Assembly: GCA_028023455.1 (NCBI GenBank)
Contig: JAQFVV010012434.1
Span: forward strand, 7,189,157 to 7,253,156
DNA from: Epiperipatus broadwayi
Taxonomy: Eukaryota > Onychophora > Udeonychophora > Euonychophora > Peripatidae
Length of the DNA stretch: 64,000 bases
Direction: 5' to 3'
Positions 39,736 through 51,745 of the stretch are shown piece after piece. Every line of letters starts with the position of its first letter. The first letter of the stretch is position 1. The position numbers and the translations under genes are program-made. The notes beneath the pieces were generated by a model, which was given only the letters and a program-made list of their open reading frames with translations, was not told where the DNA came from and made no database searches.

Positions 39736-42700
39736 AAGCATGTTTAATATTTTTTTCGCTTAATAAAAATAAATTGTTTATTTTAATTTTTTAAAAAATT
39801 GGCCTTAATATTTTCTTTGAATGTAATAAGATTATACTTGCTACTTCAACATATTTGATCATTTAAATGTTAGTTACTTGTCTTTATCTAAAGTACTCTG
39901 AGATGTAAAATGTTTGTATTATAGTTTTGTATGATAATAATTTATCTGTAGTGCAATAATATATCCTCTGGCTCCAGAATAAATTCATAAGAAAAAAAAC
40001 AATATTATGATCACAACATTAGAATACATATAATTTTCATGCTCTTGAATTTGATTAATAATTGAGTATGTAGTTTATAAAAACAATGATCTATACAAGT
40101 GACAATCTGATTAAAACAATACAATTAAAAGACATTATCTCTCCTATATAAATGTATACGATATTTTATTATTGAAATTAAATGATCAAAAATGATAGAT
40201 ATTTAACTACATATATTGTTGTATAAGTTGGTATGTGTATAGAGCCATGCCAATTAATAACCTTTTATTGTGCTATAATTTGACCAATTGAATTTCTGGG
40301 ACATACTACTTTAAAAATGTATTATTAAAAATTTGGCGTTATAGCCAAGCCATCATGCACACCCTATAATTATATAGTTTGCCACCCAAATCTGTGGAGC
40401 ACTCAAGGAGTCATCTTTCCAAAACATACCATTATAAAATTTGACACTCCAAATTATGGAGCATATTAATTAAGGCAGATCTTGCAACAACAGTTACCAT
40501 ATATATAGTAATTAAATGAAAAGAAAGAGAAAGGGAGACTTTATTTTTCATGCCCATGAACTGAGTGATCAAAATTATAACAGCACATGTGAGGAATAGG
40601 TTAGCTCTTATGTATCATATCACACAATTGAATAATCAAAAATTTTAATGATAAAAGTTAGAATAAATTCAAATTTATTATTTCTAAATTATAAAACTGT
40701 AACTTCAAAATTTAATATTAAAATATATTAATGAGTCTCAAAATTACGTGTTAAATATAATTCAGAAACAAAGGGAACATTTTATTGCATCTGGATTATA
40801 TTTTTGAATAATAAACAAATATATATAATTTATTCTAACGCCCTAATCCTTCAATATTCAAAATGTATTGTTCATTAAAGTTCAAACAAGTAATCAAAAT
40901 AGTGTTTCAAGATTCTCAAGGTAAACAAATAAATTAATAAAAAAAAATCAAACATTATAATATGACCACAAATGTAGATAAGTGATGTAGTCTTAAAATA
41001 AATGAAGTCATTTTTTAAAATAAATTAATTAGTTCATATTTTATTTATATACATATATGAGAGTGACAATAAAAAAAAAATAATAGAGGCAATAATAGGC
41101 ATTTCACCATATAGAAATTTTTTTTGTTGATTTGTGAACTTTCTATATTAAATTTATGTAGGATGTATTTTGTATCATAGAGATAAAGACCATCTTTATT
41201 ATATAATTAAATAACACATAATGAATTACAATTTAACTTATTAATAATCAAGTAATTTAAAGATCAGAAATCCATTCTTTGGATTCTTTGACTAAATAAT
41301 GTGTTCCTTTAAATTATATCTTTTTAATAAAAATAACCAAGCACAAACTATACTAGAAGGTTGATCCTTTTTATTCAGTGACAAGACATTTTTAAAAATA
41401 TAACAAAAGCATCACAATATATTTATACAACACTTAACTTCATGACATTTATTAGGAAACCAGTAACTAATATTACAACTATAAAAAATATTTCTTCATA
41501 GTAAACATTGGAAAATGACTCTTTAAGTCTCTAGGATTCTACATATATATCGTTCTTACACAATAAAAAATATATAAATATTATAAAAGCAATTTCTTAT
41601 TTTGAATGTATTTTTTTATCAGAAGAATTATTATAAGTTATACATAATTGAAAAATACTTATGTGACTAATAATGAAAGAATTTAATAAGTTAATTACTC
41701 TTTATCCAGATAAATTTTATTAAAGATTTAATTCAATACATCTACATTATATAATAGGTACATGTGTGTGTTTTATGAATTGTATGACCTAATCACATGT
41801 AAAAAAATGATACACTAAAGAAATAAAAAAAAATTACATAGCAAAAAAAAATGTGTATATACACTTTAGTTAAAATACCAATTATAACAATTTGACTTTT
41901 TTCTTATATTTTCTTTTTAATTAACAAGAAAAATAACAATTTCAAGAGTCTCTGCTTTAATCTTCAAGCATGGACAACTGCAGTTATAGCAGTTAATAAT
42001 AATCTTAATTGCAGGATCCATAGATCTGAAATCATTTCATTTAGTCATGAAATATTTACTTTTGTAGAATGGTAAACAGAATTGACTGGTGGAATTCATT
42101 AGAAGTTTTTTTCTTGAAAGGTGAGGATATGTTGTTTATTGCAATTTTTCTTTTATATATGTATCACTATGTTACTGGTCTCTGACTGACAATTCAATAG
42201 ATAACAACAAGGAGGAGTGAAACCTGAGATAGCTGGGTTATTTATTCATTCCTCTTCATAGTTGTATGAACCATAAACAAACTTTCTTTCTTTTAAGCAA
42301 GCAAAATTAATAAAGAAAATTTTGTTCAACTAGTTAGAAGTAAATCTAGAATAATAATGGTAGAAATAGCAGTGCCCATAACTCTTTCCTGCATTTCTTC
42401 TATTACATAAGCAATTTCCATAGTATTTTTAAAATTTCCAATTTCACAAGTCACATATTGTTAGACTTTAATTGTTAGCCATTAGATCCATGCACATATT
42501 GAACAATAATTATAATCTTTGATAATAAAAAGTTTAATTGGTTAAAGAAACTTGACAATGATTGGGACAACTATTTTGCTATGTGTTTAAAATACTGGCT
42601 GAAGAAAGTTATGGAAATAGTATGGGGAGGGACTGCTATGACTGTTTGTGAAATTTGGGAGTAAAAGTACACACACAGAGAGAAATAAGACTGTAAAAGT

Positions 42701-43978
42701 ATGTCGAGTGGTAAAATCTTTCAAGAGAGAAAAAATGTTTCATGTTCTAAACTAGGAATACGATTTGTAAGACCCAACTCTAGGATTTAACAAGAAAACT
42801 ATATTAACATTTCAACAATGAGAGTCTTATAGATTTGCATTGTAGTGCTTTGGGGACAGGATTGGTAAATTTGGTGCAAAGGATAAAGTGAATCAAAAAT
42901 AATTTGTAGATATTTCATGTACATATTTAAATGTTTGTTTAATAAAGTTTATTACTTAAAATAAAAAATAAAAAATTAAACAATAGTTATTTTCAACTTG
43001 TTTTTCAAACATCTTACCATCCAATTAATGACATTAGATATTTTTTTGAAAAAATATTACAGATAATTTTAAAATAAAAAAATAATTTTTAAATGTGTAT
43101 ATAAAAAAATATAAACTATAAAATCATTTTCCATTTTTTTTACAAATCCATACATATATTTTTAGGTAATTTTTTTTATTAACATTGTTTATAATATATA
43201 TTTAATATAATTCCTTTATCTTTTCTTTTTTATTATTATTAACAATGCCTTCTCAACAACTTAAACAAAACATCAACTATAAATTGTCACAAAAAAATAA
43301 TAATAATAACAAAAAGTGAAAGTGAAAGAAAAAAAGAATTGCGGCATGTATCAGTTATTTATGTATTTAAATAGATGTATGTACAAATAAATATGAGACG
43401 TTTATTCTTTAAAAAAATATGATAAGTCAAAATCTTGAAAAAAATATTAAACTTGCCTCTTTTATGTTATTCTCCTCTCTCTATATATATATTTTACTAT
43501 AACTGACTTGAGGATTAGGCTCCTTAATCCTTACAGTATATACATACATTTAAGCATCCTCTTTTAGTTAAGTATAAATTTTGTATTTTAATATTTACAA
43601 TTTAAAAATTGGCTATTATAGATAAATTTAATATCATACATTTAGAATGGGCTAATATAAACTATTTAATTGCTCTTATTCGTAATTTTAAATGTTATAT
43701 TGATTATATCATCATCACTATTTTCAAACATTATCATTCCAATTCAGAATAAAGGTCTCTCCTAGTTTAATCCAGTTTCTTTGAGCTATAGTTTTTTTTT
43801 TTTACAGATGACACCAATAAACTTGCTTATGTCATTAAACCATTCTATATGTAATATTTTTTTAGCTTTGTATAATCTCTTAGAATTTATATAACATTTC
43901 AAATGACAATATATATATATAACCAATAAAGCAAGTCATATATAACATGACATTGCTTTTAAGAGCTTGTATTTACAA
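39736..43978. other. Unassigned AT-rich DNA
   Basis: About 4.2 kb without a recognisable gene, RNA or repeat family. Confidence 0.5.
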
Positions 43979-44643
43979 ATATGTAATATAGGGAGCATAC
44001 CAATAGCTCAAATAAGCTCTTAATTGATAAGTGCAGTAAGAGAAAATATTTAAAATCTCTATCTGGAACATTCCCATCCCCAGAACAATTGATTTTGAGC
44101 TTTTGGCTTACCTCAGTGAGGAGCTAGAATATTCAGACACTAGATCTAAAATATAACTCAAAGCCCAGCACTTATTTAATATGTAACATTTAAGTAGAAA
44201 CTCTGAAATTTTTGGATATGAAAATGTCTTTAACTCCAGCTATCTAACTTAAATAGCTATATGGGACTGAACCAAATTCAGATCTACAATATATTAATAG
44301 TTTAGCAAGGTATGTTAAGGCTATTAATATATAGTAGATGTGAATTTGGTTCAGTCCCATGTAGCTACTTAAGTTAGATAGCTGAGTTAAAGACATTTTC
44401 ATGTCCGAAAATTTCAGAGTTTGTACTTAAATGTTACATATTAAATAAGTGCTGGGCTTTGAGTTTATATTTTAGATCTAGTGTCTGAATATTCTAGCTC
44501 CTCACTGAGGTAAGTCAAAATCTCGAAATAAATTGTTCTGGGAATGGGAATGTTCCACAAAGAGATTTCAAATATTTTCTCTTACTGCACTTATCAATTA
44601 AGAGCTTGTTTGAGCTATTGGTACACTCCCTATATTACATATG
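43979..44643. repeat. Long palindrome of a hammerhead-repeat relative (family B)
   Basis: Two inverted arms of about 320 bases, 43979-44300 and about 44320-44643, with a short spacer near 44310. Both arms carry the landmark TAGATCTAGTGTCTGAATATTC-like sequence (in pieces: TAGATCTAGTGTCTGAA) also found in families A and C, and the order of other landmarks agrees, so this is the same repeat superfamily in a head-to-head pair. Each arm has a decayed hammerhead motif: CTGAGGT at 44505-44511 with GAAA at 44525-44528 (plus), and CTGAGGT at 44110-44116 with AAAA in place of GAAA (minus). Confidence 0.8.
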
Positions 44644-44734
44644 TATATATTAAATTGAAAATTTTCACAGGATACAGATATAAATAAAATATTATTTGGA
44701 TATATACATGTATAATTTATTAAATATATATATA

Positions 44735-44785
44735 AACCAACATTTCGAACAGGTCACATTGGTCATTAACTGGTTAACAAATATA
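44735..44785 (-). ncRNA. Degenerate hammerhead-like motif, PLE3 left end
   Basis: The minus strand reads CCAGTTAATGACCAATGTGA then CCTGTTCGAAATGTTGG. The spacing is that of (CT)GATGA, stem II and GAAA, and the plus-end copy (CCAGTTGATGACCAGTGTAA) supports an ancestral CTGATGA with a CCAG/CTGG stem. The left copy has lost the first bases of the box. Confidence 0.5.
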
Positions 44786-44879
44786 AATTAATTGTAGAGC
44801 TATTGCACACGCTGATGTATAACAATAATGAATGTTTTGTTAATAGAAAATAAAAATAACAATTATGCGAAATTACTTT

Positions 44880-45905
44880 GATCAATGAATTTTTTTTAAA
44901 AAAAAAATTATAATAGAAGATATATGCACCACCACACTTGTTGATACAATCTGGTCTTTTAAAGATCTCAATGGCTTCTCTTATCTGACATTGTTGGAGA
45001 TTGTCACATGTGGATAGTATTCTTATATTTAAAAAATCAATATTATAACCTGTGTCTATAGCATGGATGAATAGAGCTGCTGCTGATGAGTATTTTTAAA
45101 TTGCATTAATATGTTCATCTTTTCAAGCATAGATGTGACAATTATTCATGCCTATAAAGAAAGCTTTACAAATGTTACATAAAATTTCATACATTCTATG
45201 TGCTTCAAGAGGGATTGAGTCTTTAGTCTATTAATTTTTTGGTAAATGCTGTTTTTATATTGCAATGTTTTAGAATATGTCCAATATTGTCTGTAGTTTC
45301 TTTTATATAAGGAAAGCAAACTGTAATAGTTATTTCTCCTTTTTGTTTTGAGTGTTTAGGTTTTGAATTAAAGCTCAGTGCATTGTATTATTATTGTAGC
45401 CATTAGCTGATAAACCATTGCTTATATGATTTATTTCATCTTTGAGATTTGATTTATTTGAAAGGAGATGTATAGCTCTGGTGAAAATGTTTTTGCAACA
45501 GAAAAGATTTGAAATGGATGATAATGTGATGAAAATTTTAAATAACTATCAGTGTGAGTAGGTTTTCTGAAAATTGAAAAGGATAAAAGATTATTATTTT
45601 TCTTGGTGACAAGTACATCAAGAAAAGGAAGTTTTCTGTCAATTTCTGTTTTCATCGCATATTTAATATTAGGGTGTATTTTGTTTATAGGTGTGAAAAA
45701 ATTATTTATCATAATGCCAAATGATAAATATATCATCTATATATCTGAGCCAAATAAGAGATTTTAAAGGTGATGACTCTAAAATGCAAATTTTTATATA
45801 TTCCATAAATAAATCAGCAAGAGATTGGTGAGCTCATCGGAATATCAAAAGACTGTTTATAATATTGTCCATTGGTATTTGAAAGGCAATGTTTAGTTAA
45901 TTTAA
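44880..45905 (-). pseudogene. PLE3 left copy: RT palm to endonuclease
   Basis: From the centre leftward the frame contains the RT motif B region (NGQYYKQSFDIPMSSPIS), ADLFMEYI, then WLRYIDDIFIIW with the intact YIDD catalytic box at about 45725-45745. A frameshift follows, and the 101-codon frame 45431-45736 resumes with NKIHPNIKYAMKTEIDRKLP and FLDVLVTK, classic PLE sequence. The endonuclease region further left is decayed but matches the plus copy. Confidence 0.85.
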
Positions 45906-46390
45906 TAATATTTATTTATGGAATATATAGAAATTTGTGCTTTAAGAGTCAACGCCTTTAAAACCTCTTATTTGGCTCAGACACATAGATGAGACATTTT
46001 ATCATCTGGCAATATAGTAAAAACAACTTACACGTTTATTTAACACATACAAAAAATATTCACTCCAACATTAAATTTACAATGAAAACATAAACTGATA
46101 GGAAATTTCCTTTTTTTTTTTTTTGATATACTTGTCACCAAGAAAAGTAATATTTTTTATTCTTTTCAATTTTCAGAAAACTTACACACACTGACAGATA
46201 TTTAAAATTTTCATCCAGGTCAAATTTTTCTGATGCAAAAAGCACTATTCACTTAAGCTATTAACCTTCTTTCAGATAACCAAATCTCAAAGATGAAATA
46301 AAATTGTATAAGCAGTGTTTTTCAGTGAATGGCTATAATAATAAACCAATACACTAAGCCTTAATTTAAACCCTAAACAATCAAAATAAA

Positions 46391-46870
46391 ATGCACAAAA
46401 AAGAAACAAATATTAGAATTTGTATTCCTTATATAAAAGGATCTACAGACAATAATGGATGTATTCTAAGACATTATAAAATAAAGACAATATTTACCAC
46501 TTATCAAAAAATTAATAGCATTATAACCAAGCCTAAAAACTCAGTCCCTCTTGAAACACATGGAGTGCATAAAATTATATGTAACATTTGCAAAGATTCC
46601 TATATAGGCATGAGTAATCATAGCATCAGTGTTGGAAGAGATAAACATATTAATGAAGTTAAGAAATATTCATCATCAGCAGAACTATCTCTCCATGCTA
46701 TAAAAACAGGTCATAGTATAGATTTTTCTAATGTAAGAATACTATCCAAATGTGGCACTCTCCAAGATTGTGAGATCAGAAAAGCCATTATGATCTTTAA
46801 AAGGTCAGATTGTAACATCAAGCATGATAATGCATGCAAGTTACATTGTATTTGGTTATTTTTTATTTAA
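46391..46870 (+). pseudogene. PLE3 right copy: GIY-YIG endonuclease
   Basis: 159-codon frame starting at an internal Met. It shows IRICIPYIKGSTDN (linker before the domain), VHKIICNICKDSYIGMSNHS (CxxC and the YIG half-motif), HAIKTGHSIDFSN and CEIRKAIMIFK, with Glu replaced or retained as usual in the family. The upstream part, 45906-46390, is RT sequence with frameshifts. Confidence 0.8.
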
Positions 46871-46982
46871 AAAAATTATTAATTATTTATTATAATTGTT
46901 ATTTTTATTTTCTATTAACAGAATATTCATTATTGCTATACATTAGTGTTTACAGTGGTTCCACAGTTATTTTATAATATTT

Positions 46983-47055
46983 ATTACCCAGTTGATGACC
47001 AGTGTAATCTTCTCTTCATCTATAAAGAGGATCAATGGGAAAGTGGTTTATTTTG
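46983..47055 (+). ncRNA. Degenerate hammerhead-like motif, PLE3 right end
   Basis: CCAGTTGATGACCAGTGTAA is followed, after about 20 inserted bases (TTCTCTTCATC...), by a remnant of the GAAA box (GGGAAAGTGG). The TGATGA box is better preserved here than in the left copy. Not expected to be active. Confidence 0.4.
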
Positions 47056-47180
47056 ATATAGGGAAAATGGTTTCATTTTGCTATTACTGTTTAGTCACGT
47101 GCTAAGTTGGAAGTGTGTACTATTTATTATAGCAGCATTTAAAATGATTGTTTTTTTGTTTTATATGTATATAAAATTAT

Positions 47181-47276
47181 CAAGCATTGGTGGCCTAGTG
47201 GTTAGCATAGCGGCCTTCCAAGCAGCTGGCTCAGGTTCACTTTCCTGTCAATGCATTTGACATATATAAAAAAACA
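47181..47276 (+). mobile_element. tRNA-derived SINE, copy 3
   Basis: Starts CAAGCATTGGTGGCCTAGTG, the best preserved A box region of the family (TGGCCTAGTGG), then GCGGCCTTCCAAGCAGCTGG and a degenerate B box (GGTTCACTTTCC), ending in an A run. It lies upstream of the LRR exon. Confidence 0.75.
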
Positions 47277-47550
47277 ACTTGATTTTAATTTACAACTTTT
47301 TCCAAAAATGATATTTTATTACATACCAAATGACTATGTAAACACTCATAGTGATGATGTGTCTCTGCCACTACTGGTCAAGACAATATCTTATTACAAT
47401 ATTATTTTTGTTTTATAGTCACATCAAGCTTATTTGATTAAACAAATTACACATTTACCAGTCAGAACTAGATAGCTAGCTAGATTGTTTATATTTATGT
47501 AAATATTATATTTATACTGTATTATATAAAATCTTATATTTTTTTCATAG

Positions 47551-49924
47551 ATATAAAGTTCTGAAATGGATATTTTGCTGGTCTTTTTATATTTTACAAC
47601 TTCATTTTTCTATGGATTATCTTTTTGTCCACCTAAAAACGATTCGGATAAATGTTTTTGCAATCAGTCACCACATGGTGTGTTTTTAAATTGCTACAAT
47701 GTATCAAGTGATGAGTTAGCTCATGATTTAAGTCAAATAAATGAACTGATAATTGATTTGCAGATCATAGATGGAAACATTCTTACTTTTCCTGCAAATC
47801 TTTTAACAAATCTTGAAATCAACAGAATTTCAATAGGGAGAAGTAATATGAAAGCATTTGAATCACAATCATTTTCTACTTTACACGAATCTCTTCAGTC
47901 AATTCAACTAACTGGAAATAATTTAAGTGTAATTCCTGCTTTAACAGGTCTTAGCAATTTATACATGTTAACTATCAGTGATACAAAAGTAAAAGAAATT
48001 AAAAAAGATACTTTTGCAAAAGTTTGGAATATGACTTATTTAAGATTAACATCAAATGAAATTGAAACAATTGAAGATGAATCTTTTATAAATAATATCA
48101 ATATAGAATCATTAAATTTATTTGATAATAAAATAAAAAAAATAACAGTAAAAATGTTTTCAGGACTTCAGGTTTTAAAAGATTTAAATCTAAAACAAAA
48201 TCAGATAAGCAGTATTGAAGGAGGTGCTTTTGATTCTCTGAAATACTTGGAGACATTGATTTTAGACATGAACTTGTTAACATCTATAAATGAAAATGTA
48301 TTTAGAAATTTACCTGAACTAAAAGTTTTGCATTTGCCATATAATCACATAACTGAAATTAAGCAGAATACTTTTAGTGATCTTCCAAAACTATCTCTTA
48401 TTATATTAACAAATAATAGTATATCACACATCGAACGTCATTCTTTTACTAATCTTCCTATGTTAATGAACATTAGACTTGATGAAAATTTTATTGAAGA
48501 ATTATACTCAGAAATATTTGTTAATCTTCCTTTTTTGTCTCATGTGGTTTTTAATCTAAACAAAATTAAAACAATTAACGAAGGGATTTGCAAGATTTGC
48601 CCATCATTTGTCTCTCTTTCATTATCAAATAATGAAATTGGGTCTATTCCAAAAGAAGTATTTCAGTCAATGCCAAATCTAGGAGGATTATTTTTAGACT
48701 GGAATAAAATTACCAATATAAATGATTTAAATTTAGAATCTTTAGTTAATCTGCAAACTCTTAAAATTAGTAATAATAATTTAAAACAAATGGATGGAAC
48801 AACTTTTAAAAACTTTTCATTTCTTATGCATTTGGAACTTCAAGGCAATCAGATATCTTCCATAGACCCAGAAAGTTTTCAAGGACTACCAATGCTTCAA
48901 GTTTTACATTTAGAAAATAATTTGATTAAAGTTATTAAAAAACATACATTTGCAAATCAAAAGTTATTATTTGAATTGAATTTGGGTGAGAATACTATTG
49001 AAAATATTGAAGATGGTGCTTTTGATGGCTTAGAAACTCTTCAAATATTAGACCTTCATGATAATAATATGAATTTTGAACAAAAAAACATTTTCCAAAA
49101 AGTAACAAATTTAACGAAACTATTTATGCCCAATAACAATATGACTAAAGTATCTGCAGGAATATTTGAAAATTTGCCATTTTTAATGGAATTGGATTTA
49201 AGTAATAATAACATTTCTGAAATGGATGAAAATGCATTTGCTAAACTTTTTAATTTACATCACTTAAGACTTTCAAATAACAAGCTAACTAGCATAGATG
49301 GTAATGACTTTAAAGATCTAATTAATCTTTTTGTATTAGACTTAGAATATAATTTAATTCACACTTTAGATGTCAATGCATTTTCTAATTTGTCTAGACT
49401 TAAAATTCTTTCACTAGCCTTTAATAATTTGGAACAGTTGCCAGAAAGTATATTTAAATTTCTCAATAAAGTAGAAACCTTGAAGTTATCTGGAAATAAA
49501 CTTTCACTTGTGGACTCAACAAGTTTTCATCATATGGCAGAACTCAGGCAGTTACATCTGAGTGGTAATCTGATAAAAGAAATACCTGAAGGAATATTTG
49601 CAAAATCTTATGAACTTTCCTTTTTGTATCTTAATGAAAATGAATTTTCTGAAATTCCATCAGTCTTAAATGAACTTTCAAATCTTTTTATTCTTGATTT
49701 ATCATCCAACAAAATTAAATCAATTTTTGAAGACACTTTTTCTAATTTAACTTCTTTAAGAGCTCTTTATCTTTCAAATAATTCTTTAACAGATTTGCCA
49801 GATCACTTGTATGCAAACATTCCACATCTCCGAATTTTAGATTTGAGCTTTAATAAAATTAAATCTATTACAAAATTATCATTTGATCCTCTTCCATCCA
49901 CTTTGTTATATGTAGATATGCAAG
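47551..49924 (+). CDS. Secreted or membrane leucine-rich-repeat protein, first coding exon
   Basis: Reading frame starts at ATG 47566. Residues 1-19 (MDILLVFLYFTTSFFYGLS) are a clear signal peptide; the mature start is FCPPKNDSDKCFC, a Cys cap like those of arthropod extracellular LRR proteins. From about residue 60 to the end, some 28-30 typical 24-residue LRRs follow (pattern LxxLxLxxNxIxxIxxxxF), with several N-x-S/T glycosylation sites (for example NVS at 46). Exon limits: TTTTTTCATAG before 47551 is a good acceptor, leaving 15 bases of 5' UTR, so an upstream non-coding exon is implied. CAAG/GTAAGT at 49924/49925 is a consensus donor (phase 1). The frame stays open only to 49938. No LRR C-terminal cap, transmembrane segment or TIR domain is seen, so further exons must lie downstream, beyond or unrecognised in this window. 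Likely role is extracellular recognition or adhesion; which subfamily (chaoptin-like, LGR-like, Toll-like) cannot be told. Confidence 0.9.
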
Positions 49925-50124
49925 GTAAGTATTACTAATTAAATATTAATATCAATAGAATTAATACTTTACATATATATATACAAATAAAATGTCCGTT
50001 AAGTAAAACTATTGTAATAACAATAAAAATACTAAATATAACGGTAATTAACTTTTATATTTATTATTTTTATTGCTACATATATATCATAAAGAATATA
50101 TAAAAATATATAAACTAATTCATA
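49925..50124 (+). other. Start of probable intron of the LRR gene
   Basis: Begins GTAAGT. The following several kilobases have no recognisable LRR-gene exon and are packed with mobile elements. Confidence 0.65.
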
Positions 50125-50164
50125 TATAAATAAATAAAAAACAAAATGCAATTACTTATCTACA

Positions 50165-50210
50165 CATCTGCTTTTAATATTTCAACTAGATGACTGAATT
50201 ACATCAGAAA
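50165..50210 (-). ncRNA. Hammerhead-like motif, family D left arm
   Basis: Minus strand: CTGATGT at 50201-50207 (A9 changed to T), stem-II region AATTCAG-TCAT-CTAGTT partly paired, GAAA at 50180-50183, followed by TATTAAAAGC. Probably inactive. Confidence 0.5.
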
Positions 50211-50211
50211 C

Positions 50212-50260
50212 TATTTTCTGATGAAACCCAGTCCTCTGGTTGAAATATTAAGAGCGGTTG
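50212..50260 (+). ncRNA. Hammerhead ribozyme, family D right arm
   Basis: Canonical CTGATGA at 50218-50224; stem II AACC(C)AG-TCCT-CTGGTT with one bulged C; GAAA at 50242-50245; then TATTAAGAGC, in which an A-TA-T palindrome and a following T give the short stem III and UU cleavage site seen in PLE-type motifs. Stem I (TTTT with AAGA) is weak. It is in the sense orientation within the probable LRR intron. Confidence 0.6.
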
Positions 50261-50537
50261 TGAAGATGAGTAATTGTTTTGTTTTTTATTTATAAATAAT
50301 ATATATCCATAAACAAACAAAATCTTCATCAATTTTTAAGAGATTGGAGAACATAATAATGAAATACAGAAGAGGAGGGCAATTACATTATCTGGAAATC
50401 ATTAAAATCTCATTTTTAAAAGATTGGAGAACATAATGATGAAATACAAGATAGGACAATTATATTATCAAAAAATCATTAAAATCTATCGAAAATAACA
50501 ATTTAATGATTTTTTTTAAATGGAAAAACAATTAGTT

Positions 50538-50643
50538 GTCAAGCGTTAGTGGTTGAGAGGTCAGCATGGCCGCCTTACAAACAGTTGTATCGGGTTAGCG
50601 ACTTCGCGTCCCGGCCGATGCTATGGCACATGAAAAAAAAAAC
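50538..50643 (+). mobile_element. tRNA-derived SINE, copy 4
   Basis: GTCAAGCGTTAGTGGTTGAG through GGCACATG and an A run. The flanks CAATTAGTTG (50528-50537) and CAATTATTTG (50645-50654) differ at one base and probably represent the target duplication. This copy has the most CpG sites of the family, suggesting it is among the youngest. Confidence 0.8.
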
Positions 50644-51554
50644 CCAATTATTTGATACAATACAGTTTTATAGTTTAAAATATTCCATATCTATTGTTTG
50701 CAAAATATATGTGTATATGTATAAATTACTTAAATATCAAAGAAAATTAATTACACAAATTTCTAAAAAAAATGATTTTATTATTAAAATAATACAATTA
50801 TTAAAAATTTGCAGGTCATGATTTTAATTTCACAAATAACAAATTATAAATAAAAAGATCTTTAAAATCATGATTCAAGATTTTATATTTTAAGAAAATT
50901 TTAAGATTGTTTTTATTAAAAGAAATTGTTGACATCTAATTTGTGAAAAATTTACATCACAATTTAAATAAAATTTTGCTAAAAATTAAACCATTTCCAT
51001 GAAACACAGTCATCATGTTAAATGCACAGTATAATTTTAAAACATGAAATATCATGTAATTACTTATTAAAAGCTTCTACTTTAAATAATACTTATAAAT
51101 ATTGGCTAAGCTCTGCACAACTTTAAATTAATCTCATTTTTTTTACTTAATAAAACAAATATTGTAATACAACATGGACAAATAACAGATAAAACTGATG
51201 TACATAAGTGTGCAAAAAAAAAAAAGTGATTGTAACTACCTGTGTTTCTAAAATCTTCATTTAATGCAAAAAAGGGAGATAAAAGATTGCTGTACATCAT
51301 TCCAAATTGCGTTTTTTTTTAAAAAAAAACTATCCATTCCGAATACAATATTATGTCAGAACAATGATTTATCAATGACTGATGCACTAAGATCACAGTT
51401 TGAGGAGCAATGGATCCAGAAAATATATATTTATACATTTCTAATTCTGGTGACAAATAAAAACAAACAAAATATATGAAAAATAAAAAAAGGATTGAGG
51501 TTTCATCCTATATATATATATGTGTTAATTTTAATATTTTCACAGATAAAAGAT
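50644..51554. other. Unassigned AT-rich intron-like DNA
   Basis: No exon, RNA or element is recognised. Confidence 0.5.
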
Positions 51555-51605
51555 GTCATATTATTATTATTATTTGCAGGATATTTCGTGTAGTGAAATA
51601 GCTAA

Positions 51606-51650
51606 GTGCTGACATTTCAGTACAATATCAAGTACCTTCCTCAGAGCATC
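51606..51650 (-). ncRNA. Hammerhead ribozyme, family E left arm
   Basis: Minus strand: stem I TGCT (before the box) pairs with AGCA (after the cut); CTGAGGA at 51638-51644; stem II GGTAC-TTGATATT-GTACT; GAAA at 51615-51618; then ATGTC, giving an A-TG-T short stem III and a GUC triplet. All core bases are canonical. Confidence 0.65.
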
Positions 51651-51697
51651 CTCTTTCTCAAATCATAAGAATGCATTCTTTTAATTTGAGAATGAGG

Positions 51698-51745
51698 ATG
51701 GTCTGAGGAAAGTACTTGATATTGTACCGAAACATCAGCATTTAG
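51698..51745 (+). ncRNA. Hammerhead-like motif, family E right arm
   Basis: CTGAGGA at 51703-51709, stem II AGTAC-TTGATATT-GTACC with GTAC/GTAC paired, GAAA at 51729-51732, then ACATCAGCA. Compared with the left arm (ATGTC) the ancestral stem III was probably ACGT, with CpG decayed to CA here and TG there. Stem I is largely lost in this arm. Confidence 0.55.

Larger units (their letters stand above)
44741..47055. mobile_element. Head-to-head pair of Penelope-like elements (PLE3)
   Basis: A minus-strand copy (44741-45905) and a plus-strand copy (45906-47055) face each other with truncated 5' ends at the centre. Both start inside the RT and end with the GIY-YIG endonuclease and a terminal hammerhead-like motif. 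This is a third PLE family by sequence, and the second head-to-head PLE locus in the window. The arms are clearly more diverged from each other than those of PLE1. Confidence 0.85.
50125..50302. repeat. Foldback with two opposed hammerhead motifs (family D)
   Basis: Inverted arms of about 85-90 bases (50125-50212 and 50213-50302) meeting at CATCAGAAA-CTAT-TTTCTGATG. Outer parts share ATTTATAAATAAAAAACAAAA-like sequence. Each arm carries a hammerhead-like motif pointing outward. No coding content and no clear target duplication. Confidence 0.75.

Noticed and set aside
44041-44560. Palindrome B taken as a DNA transposon with terminal inverted repeats
   Set aside because: Arms meet at the centre with only a short spacer, no transposase, and each arm aligns with repeat units of families A and C.
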